Shown: piece after piece, positions 5,193 through 5,714 of the stretch
Layout: every line of letters starts with the position of its first letter
Position numbering within the stretch: the first letter of the stretch is position 1
Source: Alphaproteobacteria bacterium
Lineage (GTDB): Bacteria; Pseudomonadota; Alphaproteobacteria; Puniceispirillales; UBA1172
Reading direction: 5' to 3'
Length of the DNA: 5,714 nucleotides
Assembly (NCBI GenBank): GCA_023259875.1
Contig: JALRFL010000253.1
Location: 1 to 5,714 of the forward strand
Program-made: the position numbers and the translations under genes
Notes under the pieces: generated by a model
The model's input: only the letters and a program-made list of their open reading frames with translations
The model's database searches: none
What the model was told of the DNA's origin: nothing

Positions 5193-5714
5193 CTACTTCT
5201 TCTTGCCTTCTTTGCGCAGAATCTGTTCATTTTCATAGCGCACGCCTTTACCTTTATAAGGCTCAGGTGGGCGTTTAGAACGAATTTCTGAAGCAAATTG
5301 ACCAAGAATTTCCTTATCATGGCTAGACAGCTTGATCAGGGTGTTGTTCTCAACGGACGCCGAAATCTCTTTCGGGACTTCCATTTCGACAGGATGGCTA
5401 AACCCAAGAGCAAGCACAAGTTTATTGCCTTGCATCTGGGCACGATAACCCACCCCGTGAATGGTCAGGTTTTTGGTGAAGCCTGCAGATACACCCGTTA
5501 CCATGTTATTCACCACCGCGCGCACAGTACCCCAAAGGGCACGGCTTTTCTGGCTATCATCAACAGGTTTAACAATCGCCTGACCTTCGCCGATCTCAAG
5601 ACTAACTTGACCGGGAAGTGCCATTTGCAATTCCCCGTTTTTGCCTTTAGCGGAAATCATACCATCCTGCACCAACAGGGTGACGCCATCGGGCACGTTG
5701 ATAGGGCTACTGCC
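5193..5714 (-). CDS. rplF: 50S ribosomal protein L6 (extreme 5' end cut by window edge)
   Basis: L6 binds 23S rRNA at the base of the L7/L12 stalk near the sarcin-ricin loop and is needed for factor-dependent steps. The frame is open from 5714 and reads GSSPINVPDGVTL, so the GTG at 5696-5694 is the Val codon of the conserved VPDGV, not the start. About four codons (family start MSR-I/V) should lie beyond the window. The 173 visible residues plus these give about 177, the normal length. Two L6 folds are visible: the first runs to about residue 80, and the second carries HGVGYRAQMQGNKLVLALGF and the signature RPPEPYKGKGVRY near the C-terminus. The protein ends in basic KEGKKK. The TAG stop (5195-5193) overlaps the rplR ribosome binding site. 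Confidence 0.98.
   Translation of the reverse strand, partial: GSSPINVPDGVTLLVQDGMISAKGKNGELQMALPGQVSLEIGEGQAIVKPVDDSQKSRALWGTVRAVVNNMVTGVSAGFTKNLTIHGVGYRAQMQGNKLVLALGFSHPVEMEVPKEISASVENNTLIKLSSHDKEILGQFASEIRSKRPPEPYKGKGVRYENEQILRKEGKKK

Noticed and set aside
5694..5696. GTG as the start codon of rplF
   Set aside because: The frame continues upstream to the window edge as GSSPIN, which matches the conserved L6 N-terminus; this GTG is the Val of VPDGV.
1..5714. A hidden novel defence, mobile or biosynthetic system
   Set aside because: Every long stretch is accounted for by ten conserved housekeeping genes in the usual order; no gap exceeds 112 bases and no foreign-looking segment or repeat array is visible.

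Overview
The window is a stretch of the conserved spc-alpha ribosomal-protein operon, read entirely from the minus strand. In transcription order (high to low coordinate) it contains rplF (L6, 5' end outside the window), rplR (L18), rpsE (S5), rpmD (L30), rplO (L15), secY, adk, rpsM (S13), rpsK (S11) and rpoA (RNA polymerase alpha, 3' end outside the window). The order secY-adk-rpsM-rpsK-rpoA, with no rpmJ between secY and rpsM, together with a short-LID adenylate kinase and the style of the S11 and L30 sequences, points to an alphaproteobacterium. Base composition looks near 50% GC by eye, lower than many members of that class. Genus or order cannot be fixed from this alone; a marine lineage is possible but only a guess.

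Layout. From 5714 down to 1604 the genes are packed with gaps of 8-16 bases or direct overlaps: rplO/secY share one base (TAATG) and secY/adk share four (ATGA). This is a single translationally coupled block that makes large-subunit proteins L6, L18, L30 and L15, small-subunit S5, the SecY channel and adenylate kinase. A 112-base gap (1492-1603) follows. It holds the clearest regulatory signal in the window: a 7-bp inverted repeat across the adk stop codon, then a near-consensus sigma70-type promoter (TTGACT, 16 bases, TATAAT) with a GC-rich discriminator, then a leader of about 70 bases ending in a good Shine-Dalgarno and the GTG start of rpsM. The second block, rpsM-rpsK-rpoA, can therefore probably be transcribed both by read-through and from its own promoter, as the alpha operon is in other bacteria. 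An 84-base gap (625-708) separates rpsK from rpoA. It contains a possible 10-codon leader ORF whose stop overlaps the rpoA start, and a small hairpin around that leader ORF's start.

The genes build the ribosome (S5, S11, S13, L6, L15, L18, L30), the Sec translocon, the nucleotide pool (Adk) and RNA polymerase (alpha). All ten reading frames look intact, with family signature residues in place. I see no mobile element, CRISPR array, tRNA/rRNA gene or transferred cassette, and no novel protein system. The points worth following up are regulatory and lie in the two intergenic gaps.
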